From Allacma fusca (taxonomy: Eukaryota > Arthropoda > Collembola > Symphypleona > Sminthuridae): a stretch of DNA of 64,000 nt. The notes below the pieces were generated by a model. That model did not search any database and was not told where the DNA came from. It worked only from the letters and a program-made list of their open reading frames with translations. Positions 1-14,400 of this stretch are shown piece after piece (the first letter of the stretch is position 1; the number at the start of each line of letters is the position of its first letter). Where the stretch lies: contig OX359249.1 of assembly GCA_947179485.1 (NCBI GenBank), forward strand, positions 39,666,250-39,730,249. The letters run 5' to 3'. Position numbers and translations under genes: made by a program.

Positions 1-3000
1 TACGTGTGTGATTGAAGAAGCAAATTTAAATTACCATGGAACTGGAAGGAAAGCCATAGAGCCCAGAGTTATCGTGAGACTGTAATAATTATAATGTGCG
101 TGGATTGTGCGTTTTCCTTAACTGATCAAATACAAGTTGAAATTGTTCTCGTCTGGAAATTATCAATAGGAAAGAGCCCGTAGGGCTCAACTGTACCACT
201 TTTCCTGCAGACCCGAGCAAGGGAAGGCTACACTAGTATCTTACAGAGTGGCTCATTTCCAAGGTGTATTTCCATACTAGCACAGCTCGGTCCAAATGTT
301 CAATGTGAGGTACAGTGTACTAGGTTCTTATGCAATCCACTTTCCCATAGAGGCTCACTATGAACGGAGTCTCCTCCGGATACATGCATACATACATCGT
401 TTACGCAAATATTAAAAGTTGAACACTAATTCGGCAGTAGAAAATCCTAGGTTATATCGCAATTTTGAAGATTTAAAGGTTTATTAGGGTAATCAACGTC
501 GAGTATGCAGAAGATTTGGGCATGCTTGTCATTTAGAATGCCACCTACTTTACTAAATAAAGATACATAGAAGGGGGATTGAAACCCCACCGTGATGAGG
601 AGCCCCGTGTAACTTACACGGTGCTGTAAGTAGTTGGGAGTGAGAGTAAATGAACAACCGCACATGTTTTCAAGAGCTTCCTTCCTTTTTGTATACGGGC
701 CTCTAAGCAGAATTTGAGTTTTTAAGGGAAAAAATCATGGCTGAAGAAAGTCGGGAGAGAGAGAGTTGAAAAACAAAATGACAATGAAAGGAAAAGTTGG
801 TGTACACTTGATGTCGCCTTAGTTTTCATGCATGCTTTGGAAATTTTACCAGGGAACAAAAGACTTGTATGATAAGCGAATAGGTTCGTGGTTGGGTTTG
901 GAGTTTGTGTGTGTGTGTGTGTGTAAAGCGTTGTACGAAATAAGATTTCTTCATGGGGACTTATTTGTATAAAGAGGCGTTTGGTTCTCTTTTAAATAAA
1001 TAAAAGACATGAATTTATGACTCCCTGGGGCTTTTTCCATTTTGAATTTACATAATAGTCATTTCGCTTGCTTCCATATCCAAAGCTGTATGTATGGTAG
1101 GGCTATTTGTATGCAATTCCGTTGTACATATGTGCCTTCGCCGAGTGACAACCGGAATACTGAAGCTTACCGGTCCGTCCTCATCTTCATGCTTCCCACT
1201 ATTACATTATTATCAACTAGACTTCTCTCTAATATCCAAGTGTTTTTTTTCTCGGCTGGTCCCAGGAAAAATATGAAAGGCCTGCCTGCCTATATGCTAA
1301 CAAGGACTATGTATACTCGAACGTAATCTAAGTGATGTTCAAATAAAATTTCATTGGCATTTAGACTAAATAGATTCAATACAATATCTCTCCCATCGAT
1401 GTTTAGTCGCTGTCTTTTGTAGCAGAGAGGGGAAATTTCCATTTCATGATTCGCCCAGACTTGATTGACTCTCTGCTTTCCCATCCAGGGCAAGTTGCAT
1501 AAGTTGGACGGAGTTTTGTGTAAACATGGATAATATCAATTTTTTGTGTGTGTAGAAACTTGTGTATCGTTTTTCTTTCACGCATCAGTGAGTCCTTTTG
1601 ACTGAATTTCATAAGGTATGATGTAAGTGCTCGGGCTTTCCATCTATTGTGGAGGCTGAGGCTGAGGCTGAGAGGGCATAGCGCTCGAAAGTGTTTCAGT
1701 ATTACTTAATGCCCAGCTTCCTTTTGTAGGCGAGATATTAGTGAATGGGGGCATGGGAATACGGAGGCATTCTCACAAATGAATTTTAAAACCCAGAAAA
1801 ATATTTTGTAGAAGTAAAAGAGACAAAAGTCATTTGTTTTCCTCTACCTTTTCCTCCCCTGTCTTTCACTCGACTGTTTCGTACTACTGAAATAGGAAAT
1901 CATTTGTCTTTGACTGTGCACTTCCAGTGTGGAAGCTAAAGCTTGGGAGAAGAGAGCTTTCAAGGTAGATTTTCATACAGTAAAAGTTGAGAATGTGGAA
2001 AGTAATTTGAAAGGAGGAGAATCGGTAAGACGAAAACGCAAGTTGTAGGAAGAATTTCTTCAGTTTTTAAAGGTTTCTAAAAATACATACGCAAGGTTTT
2101 ATTGGAGTTGAGTGAGGCAAATCAACGAGAGTATACGTGAAAACAAAAAGAAACCAACTTTCTATTTTTTTTTTCTCTCTCTCTCTCTTCCTTGCCTCTC
2201 CTCCTCTTCCCAACTTGACTTTTCCCCGTCTTCTAGAAGTCACTCGTCTACATTGAGTATGAAGAAAAATGCAATTTAATTTATCATGATTTCCTCCTCC
2301 ACGCCTTGGTACACTTGGTCTTTATCTTGAGACTATAGTCCTGGAACGGTGATCACACTACATTTGAGCCCACTACGGCCATGTGGGCAAGGAGTACTCT
2401 CCGTAAATAGACTACTTTGAGTAACGATGTATATATTTTCATGCGTACCCCCCAGTGTGCATTACTGTCCTGACAGTATAGTCACAGACGCCTGTATGTA
2501 TGTTCGAAAAGACAAAGATGTATTACTCCGGGCTGAATTTTTTTCCCTCTTAACGTATTTTATTCACTGTAGAGATAATGTGTGCTTAGTTTTTCCAAGT
2601 TGGTGTGCAAATGAACGAAATGGTTTATTTTTTCATGCTCCCCACTTTTCCCCACTGGTATCAAGTTGGGGCATGAGCTGACAAACTGCAAGTATGTATG
2701 TATATCTATATGTCTGTTGGAAGGAAAAAACGGAGATTCAAGTGGAGGGAAATGGCTTCACCGTACAAATTATGTATGTATGTCCGTAACTGTGGCGAGT
2801 ACTTGCCACATGCTCCTTGCAAATGAAATATTAAAAACTTCATTTCAGGGCCTATGAAAGCATGTTGAAAACATGTTGAGAATGAGGACTCGGTAGTAAA
2901 GTGCTTATTGATAATAATTTTAAATTGCGGGGAAAGTGGATAATTCAGGTACGTTGCACGAAACCAGGAGATTTTTAAAGCGTGAGTTATCTATGAAATA

Positions 3001-6000
3001 ATAATGTTTTCCAAATGAGCTCTAATGTTGAAAGGACTCTCTCTGTGAAACTAAATGGATACTTCGTTGAATTGCAAGTCCTGCCCTGCATTTACTTTTA
3101 GTTCCTGTGAGTGAAATGGATTCAATGTGCATTGCGTGTAATGTGGAACAAATGTAAATTATTCATCAGAAACGCTCTTTGGCCCCTCTCTCACTTTCTC
3201 TCTCTCTCTTCCTCTCTCTCTCTCTCCTTTGAGCAGTAGCTATTTAATTCTGGTGAAAATATTTTTTTCTTTCTGGTATTTCACTTTCCATTTTCAACCC
3301 CATACTTTATTCATGGAGTGAAAACGTTAATTCAAACGTGCTTCCTGTTCCTCTACAAATAGTCTTTAAACTGTTCCTTTTGCAGTTATCAAGTTTTCCT
3401 ATTACATTTGATTTCCTTCCCTTGACTCGTAATTTCCATCCCGCTGTGTTGACCCTCAATTGTGAAACCCTTGATCTTTGGATGCCTCGTGTTGTTGATG
3501 AAGAATGTTGTAAAAATGGCATTCATTTTTAGAAATAACTATACATCGTTAACTAACAATAATCCTGAGTGCTTAGTGAGGCTTAGAAGAAAAGTGATGA
3601 AATCTGAAGGGTATCCTTTTTCCTAGATCTATTTGATTAGACCCAGACCCAGGGAATATTTTTTTTGGCATGGCTCTCCAAACTAATTTTTCTAGACATC
3701 TAAATAAATAAAAATTAACATTGTTATTATGTAGCAAGCTCCTGGAACACACTTTGCCCAATTAAATCAAGGAGCTCAGAAATTAAGGTGTAATTATTTT
3801 TAAAATGTATATTGGAAATATACATTCATAGTATTTTATGGTTCTTTTATTGAAATTTGAGACTCTCTCCCTCTCTCATACTAAGCCAAGTCTGCGCTAA
3901 ATTAATCCAGAATTTATGTCCTTACTGGGAATTCCGGCAGGGGTAATTTATATAAATTAGAGTCAAAAATAGCAATTACACCCAAACCATTGGATCTTTA
4001 GTAATAAGTCTCATTGCTCGTAGCTGAGTGGATTGTTGTTGGGGAATGTGATTAAAATAATTTGAAATTTCCGTGATTTTCAATTGATGGGAGAGACTGG
4101 TTGGATCATAAGATCTTCAGAGGGATACAATAAGGAGCAATTTAGGACAAGCATGTTTATCTGTACTAAACAGGATATATACTTATGTACAGAGTGGATC
4201 TTGTTCCGCCTTTGAACTTTCTCCTTTCTCCAAATAGTCCCTGTAAACAAGTAATGAAATTCAGTCGTCTCTGCATCTATCTCCCATGTCTCAAAGGTGT
4301 GTCACGTGTCAAATACCTGAGGCAATTTCAATCCATTCCAGGAAATTTCGTCTTGTTCCTCCTCCTCTAGCCCGACTCTAAAAACCCTAGAGAATGGGGA
4401 AATTCAGGAGGAGAAGGTAGAGAAAGCTTTGCTGTAAAGATAACAAGGAGGACTGAAACCAATCAGACCGTGGAAAATAGAAAGTTGTTAAACTGTTGAT
4501 AAGGGAGTTTGTTGTGATTTAAAATCCCTTTCAAGCAGTCCCCCTTCACACAATGGATAGCATTGTGTTGTCGAGTTACCTTTTCTTATCAGTGGAGCAA
4601 GGTAATAGAAAATAATTGGAAATTTTTACAGGATCAGAAAACTAATTTTCTACTGAATAAATTCAAAAGACTTCATGGGTGTAAGTACTTTCGTCCTCGT
4701 ATTTTTCTTCTTTGAAGCTGCATAGATTGAAAATAAACCATAGGCAAGGAAACTCCAACTAAAATATCCGAAGCTCATCTTCCGTCCTTGTTTACATCCA
4801 GATACCCTTTTATCTATATTTAGGCTTGTATACTCCCTTTATCCCGGGAATTGGTTATCTATAACAATTTTCTGAGGGGAATTACGTACACTACACTACC
4901 CTCCGTAAGAGATCAGTGATTTTTGAAAAATACAACATTTTACCTACTTTCGGGACTCTCTTTAGGAAATGTGTATGTTTAAAGGGAGACGGAATGACAG
5001 GTGGATAAATAAAAGTTAGTATTATACGTACATACATATGTGTATGGGGTTCCCAGGAAACTGTGTCTGTAGCCCTGCTTCCGAAATCAAATCACTTGAT
5101 CAAGATAAATATTTTGGAACGAAATAGAGTCCAGCGTTTGAAGACGTTATCACTCTTTAGAGGAAAAGCAAGAGAGCACATCTCCCAGAGTCTTATTATG
5201 TACAGAGTACAGTGGCATGCGAAAGATAAATGATGTATTTAGTGTGGGAAATTGGATGGAATGGTAGTGGTCGGTTCTTCAGTCGGATTCAATGGGATAA
5301 TTGGGGTGGCTTGGGTTAGTATCACTTCGAAGAGGGAAGTCTTGTGTGAATATGTGAAGGGATGATAGGAGCCTCATGTAGATATACATACTTACATAAG
5401 TATATCTATATATCTGTGCGTATCCAGTGCCGTTAGTAGAACGGACTCGGTGATAATGATGGGAGGGCAACTTGGGATTCCCACTGAGGATTCCTTTTTC
5501 CCAGCCATACATAATATTTTATTTGCAGGGTTCATAAGTTTTAATTCGATGTATACACAACCGGCTACAACTTCAACTCCTGTTGATTTAGCTCATTTAG
5601 GTGTGTGCACAGATATATGTAGATACATTTATCCTTTTGAAGGATTCACCTCCTCTGACCCCCCGAACATTGGAGCAGAACGGTGATGATCCTTTTTTTG
5701 CATGGAAATATCCAGATGGATGGTAGGCCTCTGAATAGATGAATTGAAGCGAAATCTAATACATTGGGAAGGAGACCACTAAATCCACCTTGTCCTACAT
5801 TGCTATAATACAATCTCGTGGATGTGGTGTTCTCAGTCACCTTGGAAATAATTTACAATCTGCTTACACATGGACGGGATATCTCTCTGTCCAGGCTATA
5901 TGGACAAATTGTTATTGGTATTTTCAGCTCCGTACGGAGGAGCTCAGCCTTTACAACTTTCAAAGGTTTCCGGAACATTGCGTCCATTTGATTCGGGAGG

Positions 6001-6700
6001 AAATATACGCGGTTGCGTATATAATACTTAATGTAACTCCACTATCTTTTGGGTATCTTATGGTACACTTAATTACTAAATTGTTGGTTGGTGGATTCTA
6101 GAGAATTATTTCATGTCTGTATTAGGTATTTATGTACTCGGGCAGACTTGGGGACTGGGGCCTAAAGGAAAGTAGAAATTGTTGCTGTGCTTCAAGGACA
6201 GGTATGGAAAAAAGTTTAGGGTCCATGCGAATCCTGTAAAGATATCTGTACTCTGTACTATAAAGGAGGCTTACTACCACTCTGGAATTTAGATACATAG
6301 GCTGAGGCCTGTGAGCATTGATAATAGCAAGGACCCTTGAGGATATTCTGCGGAGCTGTTCTTCCGTGGCATAATTATATAAAATATGTACCTACAACTG
6401 TGACAATAGTTTTGCTGACATGTGCATAATAGTGGAAAGGTGATTGTCTGCTGGTTACTGAAAAAGACGGTAGACCCATTTTCGTAGAACCTACATTACA
6501 AATGAAATTTATGTTTTTTTTTCTGCAGACCTTTGCGAAGATGCAATTTGCTCCTTTTTTGTACGCTCTAATGAGTCTCTTCATTTGGTTTATTAGTTCT
6601 AGGGAGAGCTGTGATGTGTCTTCAGAGATTAGATGCTCTTCCATTAACTCCCTTTCTATGCTTCATTCCGTCTTGTTTCAACAATTTATTTTTCTGGAAT
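1..6700. other. Non-coding DNA, no gene recognised
   Basis: Open frames here are short, overlap on opposite strands and show no domain pattern or splice-supported continuation. Seen: a TG run (906-924), a hexamer repeat of GAGGCT about 1650-1673, T/CT tracts (2165-2189, 3184-3228), and a 12-bp palindrome CTCCGTACGGAG (5928-5939). It is either intergenic or part of a longer upstream intron. Confidence 0.6.
906..924. repeat. TG dinucleotide run
   Basis: Simple TG repeat of about nine units. Confidence 0.85.
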
Positions 6701-6725
6701 TCTCCAAGCAATTTTCCCTTTCCCT

Positions 6726-6726
6726 T

Positions 6727-6777
<51 letters not shown>
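6726..6777. repeat. CT microsatellite
   Basis: About 52 bp of CT with one TTT interruption. Confidence 0.95.
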
Positions 6778-6779
<2 letters not shown>

Positions 6780-8927
6780 ACATAACCAAAGGGATTATGT
6801 GCATACGCACATACATGCATAAGTCGTTCGTAAACATGCAAGCACAGAAGGCTCCCACCCGTAAATATAGATGAGCACCGGTCGGAAATGAAGTAAACCT
6901 GACGAATACATAAAAAGGTTTAATTCTAACTAGGCTCTAGTTTTATGCAAGTATAGCATGAAACTTTCTACTTAGCCATATTTTCATGTCGGAAACTTTC
7001 CCCCATCGCTTTTTCTTCCTCCTAAGCTAATCTGTCGTTATTTAAGTGCGGGCTATCATTACTCCAATTACTTTGTTACAGAGTCTCTCCCCCAGCTTTG
7101 TTTCCCTCTGTATATTTACCTCACATTTACAAATCATTCCGGATGACAATTTGGAATTCCGAAAGGCTGAAGTAATTAAAAAAAAATTAAATTCATTTTT
7201 AATTGTTAAAACGAGTCTCAAAATGAAGTTCGTGTGGAAGGCAATTATGTATAGGAGCATTCATGAGATGAGAATTGGGAAGACCTTGTTTTCCATGGGT
7301 CTCATGTTCAGGTAATTCTACTTACTTGAATTCTGTAATGTTTCCACTGAGTCCATTCAGGTCCCCTTTAGTGCTTTTTTTTTCCTTTGGAGAATTTCTT
7401 TCTTAAGGAAGAATCATGTCTAGAGGATAGAAAGGAGAGAGGGAAGGAAGAGGGAAGTGTATAATATATATCTATCTATGTATATCTACACGTGTAGTGT
7501 AGTACGATGGAGTTGAGGAGAGGACGGAAGGAGAGATAGTCAAGTGACTAAAAGTTAAATGTAACGTCGGAATGAGGGAGGGAATTGTATTAAACATTTA
7601 AATTGCCTAATATCCATAATATATTTTGCGAAAAGAAGTTGTATCCTGCACCTTGTGACAAAGTCAGTGGATTCTACAAAGGAAATGTGATGGAGACACG
7701 TTGAGCTCAATAGCATCACGTCTCCCTATGCTTCATCAACGTCGAGTGCTGAGAGTGAAGAAATTGTTCTCAATGTTACTTCCCTCCGTTCCATTTCATC
7801 CACGAAGTGCAGTGTGTGTAAGAGAAAGTCTAAGAAAGTAGAGGAAGTTACAGTTGAGGAGGGAAAGCATATAGGACGGAGGAAAAAAGAAGAGGGAGAA
7901 GTTGAGCTCAATGTGGGGAGTGGAGAAAGGAATGTTTTCCCTTGAATGAAATATTTTTCATATTCATATGAATTGTGTAATAAGATCCCGATTCACATGA
8001 GCCTTCCCAAAATAATATGGTACTTAGACTACTTGTAACGTTTTAATGAATGTGCCATTGCTGGGCTGGTCACGCTCACACCCGTACGTACGTATGGGAA
8101 ATGATGAGTAAACTTGCATTTTTCCTACCATGGAATAACATTTAGGAATTTCCTTAAGTTTCGATTTTTCTTTGGAGTCTCCTACATACATACATACATA
8201 TGTATATTCCATCGTCTTCCCTTTCCTTGCCGGTGTAGTTTTTTTTACGACTCTTCCATTTTTCCCGTGCACTGCGACTACTAGTTACTGTAACATAAAC
8301 TCGGGGAGCCAGGTGTTTTTCTTGATGGATACGCTCAACCGTTTGTAATATTAAATTACTACGAGTACGAGAGCTCATATAACCCATCTTGTGTACCCTG
8401 GGAGTGCATACTGGTAAGAGTAGCTACGTCCCCAACATCCATGCACCATGCATAAGTTATAGAATCCTCTTACACTGAGCCCGTATGTGCACCTCTCTTG
8501 TTTGTAATTATTATTGAATGTAACTCCGCATATACAAGATGTAGTACGGCCCTTACATGTCTGTCTTGAATTAAGTAAATATCGTAAACCATTTTGCACA
8601 CCTGTTATTTGCCCCGTTTACAGACAAGTCTTGGTTGAGGTTGTAAACTTTGATGGAAATAACGATTTCCCATCTGAATCGAATTAATAGTGCTTGTGTC
8701 ATTTTATTCGATTACGTTATGTATAAACTCATTTAATTGAAGTTTACCTTCATTTCAAGTCTGTTCTATTTTTACTTGACTCCAGGGCTCACACTTCTGT
8801 CATTGTCCGTCTGTTGTTGTCCACGTGAAGTCCGTATGGTGAAGAATCTGGAATAGTACAGTGACCATCTGGTTTTTTTCTTTCTGGGAATGCAACTGAG
8901 ACGGTAAGGTTTAATATTATTAAACTT

Positions 8928-8954
8928 TCTCTCTCTCTCTCTCTCTCTCTCTCT
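8928..8954. repeat. CT microsatellite
   Basis: About 13 CT units. Confidence 0.9.
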
Positions 8955-10004
8955 GCTATTTTTATTCTTAGGGTAGTTTGGGTGGTAATGTTGGGAGACT
9001 TGTCCTTATCTTATGTAAAAGTGCATATGAGACAACTGTCATGATTTGTTTTTCTCCTAGTGTACCATATCCAAATTTAAATTGAGTGCATTGTCTGTAA
9101 GGAGATAAGCGTCATGGGTTCCCTCATGATGCTGAGTGTAATGAAATCTCATCTTGGTTATAAGGAGCTTCTTATGCCGTTGAAAGAACGGAGTGGGAAA
9201 AATTGTGATGAGGGTTTGTAGGTCCGAGAATTAGATTTCACTTGGAATTCTAAGTGATAATCAGGGTTGAGGAAGGATTTTTTAATTGGAAAAGTTAGCT
9301 CATATAACACTTTGATGGAGATTGTGGATGTAGAGAGTGGTTTAAATTGACGCATTCATCAGAGCTTGCTTCTCTGCCGGGGTGAGATTTAGTTGGTCTT
9401 TTTGGAGTTGTGTGTGTGTAGACTGAACGTGTGAGAAACTGTGCGTGAATTTGAGAGGGAGAGAAGCAAGTTCTTGTGTATCTACAGGAGTGTGTTTGTG
9501 TGTATGTGTGAGGAAAGATGTAGGGACGACATTGCACTTTTGTATGCATTTAATGCCCCTCAGTTGAATACAAGGACGTAGGACTTATGCACTACCAAAG
9601 GCTTTGGGCTCTTACTCTGGAACTCCATATGTATCACCATTGGTCTCATCGGCATAAACTTAGTTATTTCCAAGTAGTTAACATGAGTAGTCTAGGGTTA
9701 ATCCGGGAGTTCTAGTCGTTCCAAATGTGCTTAAGACGATTCGAGAAATGCTCGTGTGTACAGGAAAATGTTTTTTCCATTGCGGTTCCGCCCTGAAAAA
9801 TGCTCTTGAGGCCATTAGTTTACTTGGGCTTAGGTGGCACTTGAAACTATTCACCAGTCAACCAGATTCATCTGTGAATGTGTATGTCTCTTGTGCTTGC
9901 ACAGTTACGATGCACACTAATCTTTGTGCCAGGAGCGTACTAAGGGAAGAGAAAGTAGGAGCCTATAGTCTTTAACGTTCCATGCAACTTGTTTCAAGTT
10001 TGTC

Positions 10005-10038
<34 letters not shown>

Positions 10039-10039
10039 A
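10005..10039. repeat. CT microsatellite
   Basis: CT run with one TTT interruption. Confidence 0.9.
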
Positions 10040-10365
10040 CTTTCACTGGTCTTTTAAGTACAAGACTGCTTTCCTGCGTCTCAGCTCAACTCAACCTGCA
10101 CCTTCCTCACAAATCTAGAATCCAATGTACATTGAATTGTTGCTAACCTGTTCCCACCTCTGGAAACCTCAAAAGGCGTCCATCCAACCCAACCCACGGG
10201 CTCTGTGGGAACGACTGTTTGCTGAAACTAAATCAGTGCTGATGTGCAAGAATGTCTGTGGAGGAAAGGATAATATAGTTTCAGTTTTATATAGATGTAC
10301 ATATCTATCTATACCACATACAGTTGATAGTAGCTACTTGAGAGGCGTATTTACATATGTACATG

Positions 10366-10375
10366 CATACATACA

Positions 10376-10404
<29 letters not shown>
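10366..10404. repeat. CATA tetranucleotide run
   Basis: About ten units; its reverse-phase counterpart (TATG) lies 600 bp downstream at 10986-11015. Confidence 0.93.
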
Positions 10405-10409
<5 letters not shown>

Positions 10410-10985
10410 CATGCATGAAGGAAAGTTAAAATAGTACCTTTCCTTCATTGAAACAATCTACCTTTCTCTGCTAGGGGATACATTCGTAACGTGAAATGCT
10501 GAGCAGTGCCTGTCGTCGACGTCCTTGTTAAAGGGTGCAAAACTTTGTTTTGTGTGCGGTTCTCTCTTCAACACAAACTAACAGAATCATTCCGAGAATT
10601 TATCTTCATTACTCTCAAATTCCCACTCACAATTCAATTTCTTGTCATAAATGCTGGCCTTTTAATTTACCGCAGTTTGTGATTAGGTCGGCGTGAAATG
10701 CAAAGTTTTACCGGTAATATGTAGGTAAATGGAGTACAGGCATTTGCATAATTACTTGATATGTCCCTCTTGAAATAATATCTCCTACTATAGTAGCTCC
10801 GTGTACTATGTAGCTACTTCATGGTCGCTTCTTGTAGTCAGATTTCATTTGAACTTAACTACATTTCTTTTCAAAGTTTCCTAAGGGCTATTATGTGGTT
10901 ATCGGTGGGGGAATTTCCTCATACACAATGTCTATTACCGTCGTTGTCGTTCCTACTTGTATGTGCGTACTATAAATGTATGCGT

Positions 10986-11015
10986 GTATGTATGTATGTA
11001 TGTATGTATGTATGT
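10986..11015. repeat. TATG tetranucleotide run
   Basis: About seven units; on the opposite strand this is the CATA repeat seen at 10366-10404. Confidence 0.92.
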
Positions 11016-11453
11016 GTATGATTACATGGGTGAAATGAAGATGCTATAAAATTGGGTGGATTACTCAGATACTGATAGTTATGGGAGTAGTCGAGCCAAG
11101 TGAATCCTATGGGGTGTATAGGCATAGGCAGGTACAGATATTTGGAGAATTATATGGAGTGAATGGAGCATAAATTTAAAATGACATATTCTTTTTCAGT
11201 TTTGAATAAAATTGAGATTCAGGCTAATAGTGTACATATGTCTTGGCGCATGGGAAGTGGGAGACAACATAAAAAAGGACAGTAAGTAGGAAAGTGACAT
11301 GAAATGTCGATTTCTAGCGCGAAACTCCATTCCCGTGTGTTTTATAACCGACTTTGTGAAGAGATAAAGATTCTTTATCTAAAAGTTTCTCCGTGAGGCG
11401 ATTGACGCTTACATGCATAACGAGTCCATATTTTCTTTTGTACTTTTTTTTAA

Positions 11454-11466
11454 CCCCCCCCCCCCC
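11454..11466. repeat. 13-base C run
   Basis: Homopolymer of 13 C directly after a T/A-rich stretch; length may be unreliable in assemblies. Confidence 0.9.
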
Positions 11467-14400
11467 GCCTGCTCCTCCGACCGGCTATTTCCATCAGTTT
11501 GTTAGGAGTCTGGTGTATATTTGCTTTGGGATAGTTTCGAGAATGGATACACACACTTCTGGGAAGTGAGGGAGATCCGGGTTGAGTGTGGAAGTCAGTG
11601 AATGAGAGAAGAGGTGAGAAGAAAGATTTAAATTGTTATCCTTATTTTCAGTTGTTTGAGAAACCCGACGGTCTAAGTGGCCATTGGTAGCTTAATGGTA
11701 GACAGTGAGGGATAGAATAAGTAAAGAAAGGAAATCCGGAACGTCAGGGAGAAAGTAATTTACCTACACAATTGTGTCTGACTGAGAGGAAAGTGGAAAT
11801 GGGGGGTTGTTAGTTTTAGTTGACGACGACGACGACTGCTCTTCTTCACGTTGAACGAGCTACTCTCCCTACTTGAACCGGTAATCCAACAGAAAATACA
11901 TTGTTAAAACTATGTAACTAACTTTACTACATGGACTAAATGTAAAATCCCATGTCTCCTTTTAGGATTATGCCCTGAGAAACTAATCTAATGGGTTCAG
12001 CATGAAAATGACACAGGTGTGTGGTGCTCTGATTTCCTCGTAAGTCATTTGGACTCGTTAGCACCAACAAAGCAACTCCCGTCCGCCTTGATTACCTTTC
12101 ATAATTTGTAGCAGTTATTTTTCCAGGAGTCTTGGAGCTCCTTGGACAGGATGTTGGGAACTGTTTGAATGGTGTAGAAAATTGGGGAAAATTGAGCCGT
12201 CTCTTCCTATTCTCACTCAACTTTACACGCTATAAACATCTAAATACGTTTGACACTTCCCTTCATAATAATTATGAGTATTTGAGCTTGGAGTAATTAT
12301 TACTTACTCACTTGCTCTTTCACCAACTAAACGGACTAGCAGATGCCTAATTGTAACTTACGTATTCACTCATACAGTACTGTTGGGGAAAGTATGTCCT
12401 CACTTGGGGGGGATTAGAAAACGTGGGGTTTCCAGAGGTTCTGAAATGTTGTCTACAGAGCTCCGAGGAAACTTCCATCTGTGTTTTTGCTAATGATTTA
12501 TTTCTTGCCATGATTTATTTTTACAGTGCAGGGGAGTGTTGTTATTGTTTAACGTTGTTTTCTCTTCGAAGGTCGTATTTGTACACCTGGATATCCCGCT
12601 GGATCCTTCCTGTTTAATACCTCTATATGTATCTATATACATATGTTCGTTTTGCGACTAGCCTATTTTCCTATTTTCTTTCTTGGGGAGGGGGAGGAGA
12701 AACTCTCGGTGATTTTCTTTATATGTATAAATATACTGTATGTCCAGGAAAGCATTCGTTGTGGCTGGACAGTTTCCTTCTTCTTTAGTACTGGATACTA
12801 CAAAACATTTGCTACGATCATTTTCTGAATATACTGGTATCGTTGGAAACCGGAGAATTTCTTCTGGACTCTAGCACTTGTACGGGATTGGGAGACGAGG
12901 CCAGTAAAATAAAAAAGGAATTTGTTCCCAGAGCAGAAAACAAAATGCGATAAAGAGTCATGTTACGGTTAGCTCTGAAATCCATTATGGTGGATCGGAA
13001 CAAGATAGACGAAAGTACACATTAAAGAGGAATGTAGGTCTAATAAAATCGTAATTCATTTATAAAATTGTACTCTGCATGTTGCAGAAACCAACAACTA
13101 GTACCTGTCTTGGGGGGAGGGGAGGACTCTGTGTTGAAAATAGATTTTGCATTTTGACCATGCTAAGGTAGGGGACTGTATATGGAACAAATTAAATAGC
13201 AGGTGTAACCAGAAGGCTTTTGTAAATTAAATTCGAGTTAGTGGAATGGTGATGGAAGTTGGGGTTTCCTTGGAAAGGTGGCTATCCAGAATGTTAAGTA
13301 GGTTGGTAGTAGGTGGGTTAAGTCTGTGTGGCTCTCAGGGTACGAGGCTGGAGTGTCATAGAATGCGAAATGATTATTCTGGACTAGAAAGTCGGTAATA
13401 TCAAAAAAAGCATGTGGAGAGAGAGAGAGAGAGGGAAAGAGAGACATGGGGAGTAGATACGTGTGTGTAGAGAAAGTCGGATGTATCGTGTACATATGTA
13501 CAAGGTAGGTTTTATTTATGTTCCCTATTTCACCAACGAGGGGAACGAAGGATGTGAAATGGAGACGTTACATAGGATAGATAGACAGGACGATGGAGAG
13601 GGGGTGAGGGTTTGCAATGAAAGAGGAAGAAAAAGAAAACGTAAAAGTGTGAATGTGGGTACAAGTAGCCCTTTATTATGGTTTGAGGTAAGGTTATTGA
13701 ATGTGTAGCCCTAGGGACCTGTAGGATACAGTTTACGAGGACGTCGAGACGCCAGGTTGAATACAGAAATCAATTTTTATTCCGCTTCCTCTGGTTCCCA
13801 TTACATGCTCGTACCAACATATTACCTGCAATTTATACAAACCTCCGACAATACATTCCCTTGTCCCATTTTCTCCTCGGGAGATATGCTACTAATTCCC
13901 ATAGCCCAACATTTTTTTTCCCCCTCATCCCTAACAGGAAAACATCCATGAGGAGGAGTGGAAGAGAATACTACCTATTTCTTCTTTCACTTACGACAAG
14001 ACTAATATTTTCCTTCCTTCTGTATAGGAGACGATCAAAGCCAATATTTTCTCATTTTCATGCATCAACTCCTGAGGTACTTCATATTATTTAATACTTT
14101 TATGTGACTCCCATGTTTGGGGATGGGGCACTGTAGATTGTACATTCCGGTAGGGAAAACATTCTAATTTGGAGGAGCACGTAAATTTTCAAGTAAGCCT
14201 TCCTTCCACTCTCTGACTCTCCCCGTCCTCCGTTTTGTAAAGCCGTAAGCTTTGGACTATTTTGAAAATTCAGAAGGGTGTATAAAGCATAATTATATTA
14301 TGTTACTTTATCGTCCAGGGGGGAAAGTGTACTTAACTTGATACCATTGTAGCTTCCAAGGTATTGCATGTTTTCTGGTGATGACACACGAGGCTTACAG